From assembly GCA_003669575.1 (NCBI GenBank), contig QWOR01000127.1, positions 1-7,757 on the forward strand: a stretch of 7,757 bases of DNA, written 5' to 3'. The stretch's first letter is position 1, and each line of letters opens with the position of its first letter. Under the pieces are notes generated by a model. The model was not told the DNA's origin. It saw only the letters and a list, made by a program, of their open reading frames with translations, and did not search any database. Of the stretch, positions 1 through 6,366 are shown piece after piece. The position numbers were made by a program, and so were the translations under genes. Source of the DNA: Planctomycetota bacterium (GTDB lineage: Bacteria; Planctomycetota; Planctomycetia; Planctomycetales; Planctomycetaceae).

Positions 1-2
1 AC

Positions 3-515
3 CCGCATCCCGATCATGTGTTCGATTTGCACGGGGCGCCTCTTGAGGCTCTGCTCGAAGCCCGTTCACGCGGGGTAATTTTCGATGTGGGTCACGGAGT
101 CGGTGCATTCGCGTGGAGAGTGGCAGAGCCCGCCTGTCAGAAGCACGGGTTCTGGCCCGACACCATCAGTACCGACATTCACCACTTCAACCTGCGGGGT
201 CCGGTCTACGACATGCCGACCACCATGAGTAAGTTCCTGTATCTCGGCATGCCGCTGGAACAGGTCATCAAGGCCTCCACATCCGCCCCCGCAGCTGCGA
301 TGGGGTTGCAGGATCGTATCGGTACGCTGAAGGTCGGCTCCCAGGCCGACATCGTTCTCCTGAGACATGAACGCGGAAATTTTCCGCTGGTCGATGTTGA
401 GCACCAAACCCGCCTGTCGCCCGAGCGTCTGGCGGCCGTGCGGGTCTGTAAACGTGGACGCTGGGTCGACTGTGATCCAACTTCGCCCGCAGGCGAAAGA
501 CTGGACCGGAGTTAG
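3..515 (+). CDS. Amidohydrolase/deacetylase family metallohydrolase (cog3964, dihydroorotase-like), C-terminal part, 5' truncated
   Basis: The frame is open from the left edge (first full codon at 3), so this is the last 170 residues of a protein that in this family is usually about 400 or more residues long; the true start lies outside the window. Seen: a GVIFDVGHG motif (visible residues 24-32) with the His expected to bind a metal, then PDTISTDIH (52-60) whose Asp matches the catalytic Asp of the amidohydrolase superfamily, then GPVYDMPTTMSKFLYLGMPL (66-85), and the typical end of the barrel plus beta-sandwich, GTLKVGSQADIVLL (107-120). Known: this pattern marks the cog3964 group, often mislabelled dihydroorotase; one characterised member (Atu3266) hydrolyses acetyl-R-mandelate. 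The substrate here cannot be read from the sequence. The N-terminal HxH metal site and the bridging Lys are not visible. No signal peptide can be judged. The gene converges on the giant repeat protein gene, with a shared terminator between them. Confidence 0.9.
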   Translation, partial: PHPDHVFDLHGAPLEALLEARSRGVIFDVGHGVGAFAWRVAEPACQKHGFWPDTISTDIHHFNLRGPVYDMPTTMSKFLYLGMPLEQVIKASTSAPAAAMGLQDRIGTLKVGSQADIVLLRHERGNFPLVDVEHQTRLSPERLAAVRVCKRGRWVDCDPTSPAGERLDRS

Positions 516-565
516 ACTCGCGAGGACATCTCTGCACGACAGGTGTGTGCTTGGCACTTAACGAC

Positions 566-600
566 AACCGCCCCGAGGAGCCAGGCTGCTCGGGGCGGTT
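566..600. terminator. GC-rich hairpin between convergent genes, likely bidirectional terminator
   Basis: A perfect 12-bp stem (566-577 AACCGCCCCGAG pairs with 589-600 CTCGGGGCGGTT) closes an 11-nt loop. It lies 50 bases after the amidohydrolase stop and 43 bases beyond the stop of the oppositely oriented giant protein gene, so it is well placed to end both transcripts. Neither side is followed by a clear run of T, so it is not a classic intrinsic terminator; the stem strength and position carry the call. Confidence 0.75.
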
Positions 601-601
601 C

Positions 602-626
602 ATGTCATGACATCTATGATCGATCA
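602..626. repeat. Two adjacent short perfect palindromes
   Basis: ATGTCATGACAT (602-613) is a 12-bp perfect palindrome and TGATCGATCA (617-626) a 10-bp one, three bases apart, directly beside the terminator hairpin and just outside the stop codon of the giant protein gene. No function is evident. They could be protein binding sites, part of the termination region, or chance. Confidence 0.5.
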
Positions 627-643
627 GATGCCGAAGTTCGACT

Positions 644-3600
644 CTATGGGTTGAGGATCGTATCGGATCCACCACCGCCGATGATCGTGTCAACGCCACC
701 ACCACTACGCAGGATGTTGTTGCCCGAGTTCCCCGTCAGCTGGTCGTTGAATATGGATCCGGTCAGATTCTCGATCTGGGAAAGAGTGTCCACGCCAGCC
801 CCGCCAGACGATTTGTTGGTCACGAGACTGACATTCACCGCCGATCCCGATGTGGAGTAGTTGGCCGTATCGGACCCTGCTCCCCCGGTGATGATGTCGC
901 TCCCTCCATTGCCCGTCAGCAAGTCGTCACCTGAACCGCCCGAGAGAACGTCATTCATGTCACCACCACTGATCGTGTCATTCCCGTTGCCTCCGGTGAT
1001 CGACACAGCCCAAGTCGCCCCGGTGGCATTTAATACGTTGTTGTATGTGGAAGAACTGGCGTTCACTTTTTCGATCTGACCAGATGTCAGGTTGAGTGTC
1101 ACAGCCGCCGTTGCTCCGGACACGGTCGCCGTATCGGTCCCATTTCCACCGACAACGCTCGTATCGAAGTTGTCAAAGTTCAGCGTGTCGTCGCCTTCAC
1201 CACCATCCAGTACATCGGCACCCGTTCCACCCGTCAAGATGTCGTTGCCACCATTCCCCACGAGGCTGTCGTTGCCAGCCCCGCCGATCAGCGTGTCGTT
1301 CAGCGTGCCGCCGATCAGCGTGTCGTTACCGTTGCTCCCCGTCAGCGAAACAGCCCATGTGGCACCCGCTGCATTCAACACGTTGTTGTAGCTCGAAGTC
1401 CCGACGCTCGCCCTCTCAATCTGACCCGCTGTCAGGTTCAGGGTCACACCCGCCGTCGCTCCCGACACCGTCGCCGTATCGGTCCCATTTCCACCCACAA
1501 CGCTCGTATCGAAGTTGTCAAAGTTCAGCGTGTCGGCGCCTTCACCGCCATCCAGAACATCAGCTCCCGTTCCACCCGTCAAGTTGTCGTTGCCACCATT
1601 CCCCACGAGGCTGTCGTTACCAGCCCCGCCGATCAGCGTGTCGTTCAGCGTGCCGCCAATCAGTGTGTCGTTACCGTTACTCCCCGTCAGGGACACAGCC
1701 CACGTGGCACCCGCTGCATTCAACACATTGTTGTAGCTCGAGGTCCCGACGCTCGCCTTCTCAATCTGACCAGCGGTCAGATTCAGGGTCACACCCGCCG
1801 TTGCTCCCGATACCGTGGCCGTATCGCTCCCGTTCCCGCCGACGACACTCGTATCGAAGTTGTCAAAGTTCAGCGTGTCGTTACCTTCACCGCCATCCAG
1901 TACATCGGCGCCCGTCCCACCCGTCAAGTTGTCATTGCCACCATTCCCCACGAGGCTGTCGTTACCAGCCCCCCCACTGAGAGTGTCGTTCAGCGTGCCG
2001 CCGATCAGCGTGTCGTTGCCGTTACTCCCCGTCAGTGACACAGCCCACGTGGCCCCCGCTGCATTCAACACGTTGTTGTAGCTCGAGGTCCCGACGCTCG
2101 CCTTCTCAATCTGACCGGCTGTCAGGTTCAGGGTCACTCCCGCCGTCGCTCCCGACACCGTCGCCGTATCGCTCCCGCTTCCACCGATGACGCTCGTATC
2201 GAAGTTGTCAAAGTTCAGTGTGTCGTTGCCTTGACCGCCATCCAGAACATCAGCCCCCGCTCCACCCGTCAAGATGTCGTTGCCATCGCCACCGCTGATG
2301 CGATTCGCACCGGAATCGCCCGTCAATGTGTCGTTGAAGCTGGATCCAACGAGGTTCTCGACCCCGGAGATCGTATCGGTGCCCGCTCCAACGGTGTTCT
2401 GAGCCGTCAGTGTGGCGAGCGAAACCTGGACACCCGTCGTGCCCTGGATGTAGCTGAGGGTGTCGACTCCCGTCCCACCATCAATTGTGTCATTGCCGCG
2501 ACCGCTGACGATCGTGTCCTCTCCGTCACCGCCCTGCATGTTGCCGACAACCGCGGCGCCCAGTGACGTATCCAGTCGCAATAGATCGTTCCCTCCGAGG
2601 CCAATCAGGTTCACCCGGGTCAGGCTTGTGAGCAGGATCCCCGTATCGGTCACGGAGTAACCGTCATCGATCTTGACGATCCCCCCCTGGCTGAAGACGC
2701 GGATCGTGTCATTCCCACTTGAGCCAGTGACGGTGAGCACACCAGATACAACACCCGGCGTCAGGGGTGTCGACTCAAAGGCTCCAATGTCGACCGTTCC
2801 AGTACTGATTCGCGAATAGCCAATTCCCCGCTGATCGGTGAGCAGAGTCGTATTGCCAGCTGTGGGATCAACCGCATAGGCATTGTTGCCGCGATTCAAT
2901 GCGAGGCTGTCCAGCTTGAGAGCATGAGTTGCGGTTGGCCCACCATTGTTCTGAAGCGGTCCGATCTTGGGATCAAATGGAGTCGCTGTCGTCCCGACAA
3001 AATTTCCATTCGCCCCAGGCGTCGTTCCCACAGTGGCCGTGAGACCGGTTCCCGTATTCACGCCGATGATGCTGTAACCGACACTCACGGTTCCTGAAGT
3101 CGGCATCATAAAATCAGGAGCCGTTCCCATATCCGCGTTGAGAGCGACAATACTGTTGTTGATCGTCAGATTCGAGGTCGCTCCGAAGACGGCACCGCCG
3201 ACGCTCCCCGTGGCCTGATTCCCTGTCAGGGTACTCTGGCTGATGAGGATGGCCCCACCCGTCTGGACGAAGATGGCTCCGCCGTTGGCGTCAGTTCCCG
3301 CGGTCGAATTGCCGGAAAACGTGCTCTGGCTGACGGTGACATTCTGGTCGTAAGAGTAAATCGCTCCGCCACTGGCGTTGTTTCCAGAGGTGGAGTTCCC
3401 GGACAAGGTACTCCGTGAAACGGTGACTTCGCGATCCGTGACATAGATCGCGCCGCCTTCGGCGCGGAGCCCGGACGTGCTGTTGCCGGACAGTGTGCTC
3501 CGATCCAGATGGACAGCTCCGAACGAGAAGATCGCACCACCACTGGAGTCGTTACCAGCGGTCGAGTTCCCGGACAGCGTACTCTGATAAACGTTGACCT

Positions 3601-4363
3601 CACCGTAGTTCGAGGCCACAGCTCCACCACCAGCGTCGACATGGGCCGTCGAATTCCCGGTCAGCGTCGATAGAGACAGCGTGATTGATCCGCTGTAAGC
3701 AGCGATCGCACCACCGCCGGAGTTGCCGCCGGTCGTCAAGTTTCCGGACAACGTGGACTCACTGACGACCACTGGACCAAAGTAGCTCAGGATAGCCCCG
3801 CCGTCCGAATCGGTACCAGTGGTTGAGCTGGCGGTGATCAGGCTTCTTTCGATGGAGAGTGTCCCCGCTGACGTGGAACGAATGGCTCCGCCACCCTGGC
3901 TATTCGCGGTGGTTTTGCCACGGGTCAGCGTCAGTGATTCGATCGTCACATCTCCAGCTGTGATGCCAATTATGCGAGAAAGGTTCTGACCATCAACGAT
4001 CGTATTGGCTGTGCCGTTTCCGGTAATCCTCACAGTGTCAGTAATTGACATCTGCCCCTGAGTAAGGCTGATGGTCCCGTTCAAGCCTGAAGCGAACGAG
4101 ATGGTGTCTGCCCCCGCCGATGCATTGGCCGCGAGGATTGCTTCGCGGAGTGTGGTCAATCCATCCCCACCGGTCGTGTTGTCAGCCAGACTATTGACGA
4201 TGATCGCCGCCAGCAGCGTACGATCCTCAAGAATTCGGCCCGGCTTCAGGGCTCGTTGGGTACGACCGGGACGTTTCCGGCTGCCGTGGAAGAGTGCTTC
4301 CCAAGTGGACGTCACTTGCTGTTGCCAAAACTGAGCAATGCGACCACTGATTGAATTGAGCAT
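644..4363 (-). CDS. Giant secreted planctomycete repeat protein: LEPR-XLL-like N-terminus, CSLREA-like segment, beta-helix, choice-of-anchor Q, RTX repeats
   Basis: The frame is open from an ATG at 4504 (1286 codons) and the stop TAG is at 644-646. I prefer the ATG at 4361-4363 (1239 residues): proteins with this N-terminus normally begin some 30-50 residues before the LEDRTLLA motif, and the extra 47 residues resemble nothing. Neither ATG has a clear Shine-Dalgarno sequence. Numbering from the longer start: a basic stretch (75-90), LEDRTLLA (92-99), a CSLREA-like segment (102-140, with LTTLREAI), eight beta-helix rungs with STLSGN and GGAI motifs (221-450), a choice-of-anchor-Q-like part (about 515-577, with NNGGPTATHAL, DQRG and VDIGAFES), first RTX nonapeptides (658-685), four 115-residue units (741-1200) and an RTX tail ending DTILNP. 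Inference: an exported calcium-binding beta-solenoid surface or matrix protein, perhaps adhesive. RTX repeats suggest type I secretion, but no typical C-terminal secretion tail follows. No catalytic residues are recognised. Confidence 0.92.
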   Translation of the reverse strand: MLNSISGRIAQFWQQQVTSTWEALFHGSRKRPGRTQRALKPGRILEDRTLLAAIIVNSLADNTTGGDGLTTLREAILAANASAGADTISFASGLNGTISLTQGQMSITDTVRITGNGTANTIVDGQNLSRIIGITAGDVTIESLTLTRGKTTANSQGGGAIRSTSAGTLSIERSLITASSTTGTDSDGGAILSYFGPVVVSESTLSGNLTTGGNSGGGAIAAYSGSITLSLSTLTGNSTAHVDAGGGAVASNYGEVNVYQSTLSGNSTAGNDSSGGAIFSFGAVHLDRSTLSGNSTSGLRAEGGAIYVTDREVTVSRSTLSGNSTSGNNASGGAIYSYDQNVTVSQSTFSGNSTAGTDANGGAIFVQTGGAILISQSTLTGNQATGSVGGAVFGATSNLTINNSIVALNADMGTAPDFMMPTSGTVSVGYSIIGVNTGTGLTATVGTTPGANGNFVGTTATPFDPKIGPLQNNGGPTATHALKLDSLALNRGNNAYAVDPTAGNTTLLTDQRGIGYSRISTGTVDIGAFESTPLTPGVVSGVLTVTGSSGNDTIRVFSQGGIVKIDDGYSVTDTGILLTSLTRVNLIGLGGNDLLRLDTSLGAAVVGNMQGGDGEDTIVSGRGNDTIDGGTGVDTLSYIQGTTGVQVSLATLTAQNTVGAGTDTISGVENLVGSSFNDTLTGDSGANRISGGDGNDILTGGAGADVLDGGQGNDTLNFDNFDTSVIGGSGSDTATVSGATAGVTLNLTAGQIEKASVGTSSYNNVLNAAGATWAVSLTGSNGNDTLIGGTLNDTLSGGAGNDSLVGNGGNDNLTGGTGADVLDGGEGNDTLNFDNFDTSVVGGNGSDTATVSGATAGVTLNLTAGQIEKASVGTSSYNNVLNAAGATWAVSLTGSNGNDTLIGGTLNDTLIGGAGNDSLVGNGGNDNLTGGTGADVLDGGEGADTLNFDNFDTSVVGGNGTDTATVSGATAGVTLNLTAGQIERASVGTSSYNNVLNAAGATWAVSLTGSNGNDTLIGGTLNDTLIGGAGNDSLVGNGGNDILTGGTGADVLDGGEGDDTLNFDNFDTSVVGGNGTDTATVSGATAAVTLNLTSGQIEKVNASSSTYNNVLNATGATWAVSITGGNGNDTISGGDMNDVLSGGSGDDLLTGNGGSDIITGGAGSDTANYSTSGSAVNVSLVTNKSSGGAGVDTLSQIENLTGSIFNDQLTGNSGNNILRSGGGVDTIIGGGGSDTILNP
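905..2284 (-). repeat. Four tandem 345-bp (115-residue) units inside the giant protein gene
   Basis: Units run 2284-1940, 1939-1595, 1594-1250 and 1249-905. Anchor words recur exactly 345 bases apart: GAAGTTGTCA at 1166, 1511, 1856 and 2201, and CGAGGCTGTCGTT at 1261, 1606 and 1951. Each unit encodes RTX-like nonapeptides (GNDxLTGGTGADVLDGG), then a constant segment starting NFDNFDTS and ending WAVSLTGS with no nonapeptides in its core, then further GGxGNDxL turns. By hand comparison of translations, units 1 and 2 differ at 6 of 115 residues, 2 and 3 at 3, and 3 and 4 at 24. All spacers are multiples of three, so the frame is kept. The pattern fits recent in-frame duplication with an older, diverged last unit. 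Confidence 0.95.
3155..3844 (-). repeat. Eight beta-helix rung repeats of 27-30 residues (about 84-90 bp each)
   Basis: Rungs begin at residues 221, 250, 279, 308, 336, 365, 394 and 424 (long-start numbering). Most carry S-T-L-S/T-G-N-S-T, then a small polar loop, then GGAI and a short strand such as VTVSxS. The spacing and the GGAI/SGN pattern match polymorphic outer membrane protein (PMP-like) and other right-handed parallel beta-helix repeats. The first rung (SLITASSTTG) and the last are degenerate. DNA copies are only moderately alike, so this array is older than the 345-bp one. Confidence 0.85.
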
Positions 4364-4413
4364 CTGGGGGCAGTCCGGGAAACACGAAAGATCAGAGCCG
4401 TTGGGGGCGAACG

Positions 4414-4430
4414 CCACTCTCCCAGAGTGG
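4414..4430. promoter_or_regulatory. Perfect 7-bp inverted repeat with 3-nt loop upstream of preferred start of the giant protein gene
   Basis: CCACTCT (4414-4420), CCC, AGAGTGG (4424-4430) form a perfect stem. It lies 51 bases upstream of the ATG at 4363 and would be in its leader; it is inside the reading frame if translation starts at 4504. It may be an operator or RNA hairpin, or chance. Confidence 0.3.
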
Positions 4431-4460
4431 ATCAGGCTCCATGTGACTATGTTTCCTGTT

Positions 4461-4477
4461 TTCGATTCGTGATCGAA
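4461..4477. promoter_or_regulatory. 6-5-6 inverted repeat, candidate operator
   Basis: TTCGAT (4461-4466) and ATCGAA (4472-4477) are separated by 5 bases, a layout common in dimeric regulator sites. It lies about 100 bases upstream of the preferred start of the giant protein gene. No regulator gene is in the window and no second copy of the site was found, so the call is tentative. Confidence 0.2.
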
Positions 4478-4630
4478 CAACCCATCAGTCAGAATGCCAT
4501 CCATTCGTTTTTTCGGAGCACGAATCCGGTTGCGAGGACTTAGTAAAATGGCCGGCGTGACCTTGATGAGATGATGTCGCCCCAGTTACTCCTGCCATGC
4601 GAAGTTTGACGCTGGTACCAAGGGTAAGGG

Positions 4631-4746
4631 CTGCAAAAGGAGAATCGACGATAACTACGGGGTAACCCAGAAACCTGAGGGACAAATGTCCGCGACCAGT
4701 CTCGAATGGTGCCTGAACCAGTGAAGGGTTGCAGCCTTCTCCGCAG
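4631..4746 (+). promoter_or_regulatory. Possible structured 5' leader of the mlrC-like gene, unknown class
   Basis: CTGC (4631-4634) plus GGAGAA (4639-4644) can pair with TTCTCC (4737-4742) plus GCAG (4743-4746): ten pairs with a bulged AAAA. Inside lie a GGG/CCC hairpin with a GNRA loop GTAA (4659-4668) and GGAC-AAAT-GTCC (4680-4691). TGGT at 4707-4710 can pair with ACCA at 4695-4698 or at 4717-4720, and GAAGG/CCTTC (4723-4727 with 4735-4739) competes with the long helix. It ends about 35 bases before the ribosome binding site. It does not match riboswitch consensus patterns I know. Whether it is transcribed is unknown. Confidence 0.25.
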
Positions 4747-4781
4747 GTGTCACACTGAATTCGCGAATCAACACCACGTTT

Positions 4782-4787
4782 AAGGTG
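4782..4787 (+). promoter_or_regulatory. Ribosome binding site of the mlrC-like gene
   Basis: AAGGTG is a near-consensus Shine-Dalgarno sequence with seven bases between it and the ATG at 4795. It supports that start, which also gives the family's usual N-terminus. Confidence 0.65.
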
Positions 4788-4794
4788 ACCCAGC

Positions 4795-6285
4795 ATGCGG
4801 ATCGCAGTCGGCGGAATCTCTCACGAGACCAGTTCCTTTTCCAAACTTCCCACTCGATTGGCCGATTTTGAAGCGGGGTTCGGGATCTATCGCGGACCCG
4901 AGATTCTCAAAAGGTTCACCGATACGAATATCTGCACCGGAGGATTCATCGACGGAGCGAAGCAGCTCGGATTTGAGATCGTCCCCCTGTTGTGGGCCTT
5001 TGCCTATCCAGCCGGGCTGATCGTGCGGGAGGATTATGAGACGCTCAAACAGGAGTTCCTCGACCGGTTGAAGGAAGCAGAAGCGAAGGGTGGCCCCGTC
5101 GACGGTGTGCTGCTCGATCTACACGGAGCGATGGTGATCGAGGGGATCGATGATGGGGACGGCGATTTCGTGGAAGCTGTCCGTCAATTTATCGGCCCCG
5201 ATCGTCCAGTTGTGGTGACATTCGACCTGCACGGAAATCACACGCAGCGGCGGGTCGACGCAGCCACGGCGATCATCGGCTTCGATACCTACCCCCATGT
5301 CGACATGGCGGAACGGGGGCGGGAGGCAGCTGACTTAATCGTGCGGGCGATTCGACACGAAGTGCAGCCGGTCATGGCTCTGCGTCCGATCCCTATGTTC
5401 TGGGGAACGCCGACTCAGGTCACCGCTCATCCCCCGATGAACGAGGTTCTGCAACGGGTCCATGACTTGGAGCAGCGACCAGGGATCCTGTCCGTGACAA
5501 TCTCAACCGGATTCCCATGGGCCGATGTCCCTGATGTCGGCGTCAGCGTGATTGTCGTCGCTGATGGAGATCAGTCACTGGCAACCGCAGCAGCGGAAGA
5601 GTTGGCGTCGTGGGTCTGGGACAATCGCCAGCGCTGGTATGCTCCGCCCGTCCGAGTTCATGATGCCATCCGGAAGGGTGAACAGCTGGGCCGCTACCCG
5701 ATCATTTTGGCTGATCAGGCTGACAACACGGGTGGCGGAGCCCCGGGTGACTCGACGGAGATTCTCAGAACTTTTATCGACCTCAAGCTGCGGGATGCCG
5801 TGGTCCTCTACATCGTCGATCCCGAGGTCGCCCAGCTGGCCCACCAGGCAGGGGTCGGTGAGCGCATTCAGCTGCAGGTCGGTGGCAAGTCCGATCCGAT
5901 TCAGGGCCCACCGGTCGAGATGAACGCTGAGGTGGTAGCGATATCGCACGGCGACTTTACCTACGACGGGCCGATGTATGCGGGGCTGACGGGGAACATG
6001 GGGTGCTCGGCCTGGCTCAAACAGGACGGAGTCTCCGTCGTCGTTGTCACAGCTGCGGAGCAACCCCTAGGGCCGGCGTTCGCAAAGACACTCGGGATCG
6101 ATTGCCCCACGATGAAGTACATTGCGGTCAAGTCGTCGGTCCACTTCCGCTCGGGCTTTGAACGTTTCGCCGGGTCGATCACCAACGTCGACGCTGCGGG
6201 GACACATACCCACGACTTTACCCAGCTGGCCTACAAAAAGCGGACCCGGTCTGTGTTCCCGGTGGAATTCCCTCCGCAGAGATAG
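4795..6285 (+). CDS. M81 family metallopeptidase (MlrC / microcystinase C-like)
   Basis: The gene is complete: 496 residues, close to the usual 490-510 of the family. Seen: the canonical start MRIAVGGISHETSSF (1-15); two DLHG motifs, DGVLLDLHGAM (103-113) and TFDLHGNHT (142-150); GFDTYPHVDMAERG (162-175); and DQADNTGGGAPGDSTEIL (307-324), the signature of the C-terminal MlrC domain. The Asp and His residues of the DLHG and DTYPHVD motifs are the probable zinc ligands. Known: MlrC of sphingomonads cleaves linearised microcystin and its tetrapeptide in the cytoplasm, but most M81 homologues occur in organisms without the mlrABD genes and have unknown substrates. No mlrA, mlrB or mlrD is present here, so microcystin breakdown should not be assumed. 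No signal peptide or membrane segment is visible; the protein looks cytoplasmic. The DUF1501 gene follows after 81 bases on the same strand and may be co-transcribed. Stop TAG is at 6283-6285. Confidence 0.93.
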   Translation: MRIAVGGISHETSSFSKLPTRLADFEAGFGIYRGPEILKRFTDTNICTGGFIDGAKQLGFEIVPLLWAFAYPAGLIVREDYETLKQEFLDRLKEAEAKGGPVDGVLLDLHGAMVIEGIDDGDGDFVEAVRQFIGPDRPVVVTFDLHGNHTQRRVDAATAIIGFDTYPHVDMAERGREAADLIVRAIRHEVQPVMALRPIPMFWGTPTQVTAHPPMNEVLQRVHDLEQRPGILSVTISTGFPWADVPDVGVSVIVVADGDQSLATAAAEELASWVWDNRQRWYAPPVRVHDAIRKGEQLGRYPIILADQADNTGGGAPGDSTEILRTFIDLKLRDAVVLYIVDPEVAQLAHQAGVGERIQLQVGGKSDPIQGPPVEMNAEVVAISHGDFTYDGPMYAGLTGNMGCSAWLKQDGVSVVVVTAAEQPLGPAFAKTLGIDCPTMKYIAVKSSVHFRSGFERFAGSITNVDAAGTHTHDFTQLAYKKRTRSVFPVEFPPQR

Positions 6286-6366
6286 TCGGTGACTCGCGTC
6301 TCTACTGGAGGTATGATCTCCCACTGATGTGACATTCCCCGACGAACCAAGCTCTGGACGACTCGC

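Larger units (their letters stand above)
4364..4794. other. Divergent intergenic region between the giant protein gene and the mlrC-like gene
   Basis: This stretch should hold the promoters of two divergent genes. If the longer start of the giant protein at 4504 is used, the gap shrinks to 4505-4794. I could not find a convincing -35/-10 pair for either direction. It does contain inverted repeats (4414-4430 and 4461-4477), a possible structured leader (4631-4746) and a ribosome binding site (4782-4787). No convincing gene is seen here. Confidence 0.6.

Noticed and set aside
66..557. Minus-strand open frame (163 codons) opposite the amidohydrolase
   Set aside because: Antisense shadow; the plus-strand frame has the amidohydrolase motifs and no motif is seen in this one.
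1096..1980. Long plus-strand open frame (294 codons) opposite the RTX repeats, and several shorter ones in another frame (1092-1391, 1515-1736, 1815-2081)
   Set aside because: Their products are low-complexity Ser/Arg/His/Cys-rich or Ser/Pro/Val-rich. They exist because the repeat length is a multiple of three, so an open antisense frame stays open in each copy. The minus-strand frame has clear domains.
905..2284. Regular repeats considered as a CRISPR array or a non-coding satellite
   Set aside because: The unit is 345 bp, has no short repeat-spacer pattern, and is translated in frame as RTX-type protein repeats.
4631..4746. Leader considered as a TPP or c-di-GMP riboswitch because of short resemblances (a CTGAGG word; CGGGGTAACCC)
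   Set aside because: The rest of either consensus is missing and the order of elements does not fit.
4485..4796. 103-codon minus-strand open frame across the divergent intergenic region
   Set aside because: It starts on top of the mlrC-like ATG, has no ribosome binding site, overlaps the longer start of the giant protein in another frame, and its product resembles no family I know. It could be chance.
4795..6285. Naming the M81 gene mlrC and predicting microcystin degradation
   Set aside because: Family membership is clear, but no mlrA, mlrB or mlrD is present and most homologues lie outside microcystin degraders, so the substrate cannot be inferred.
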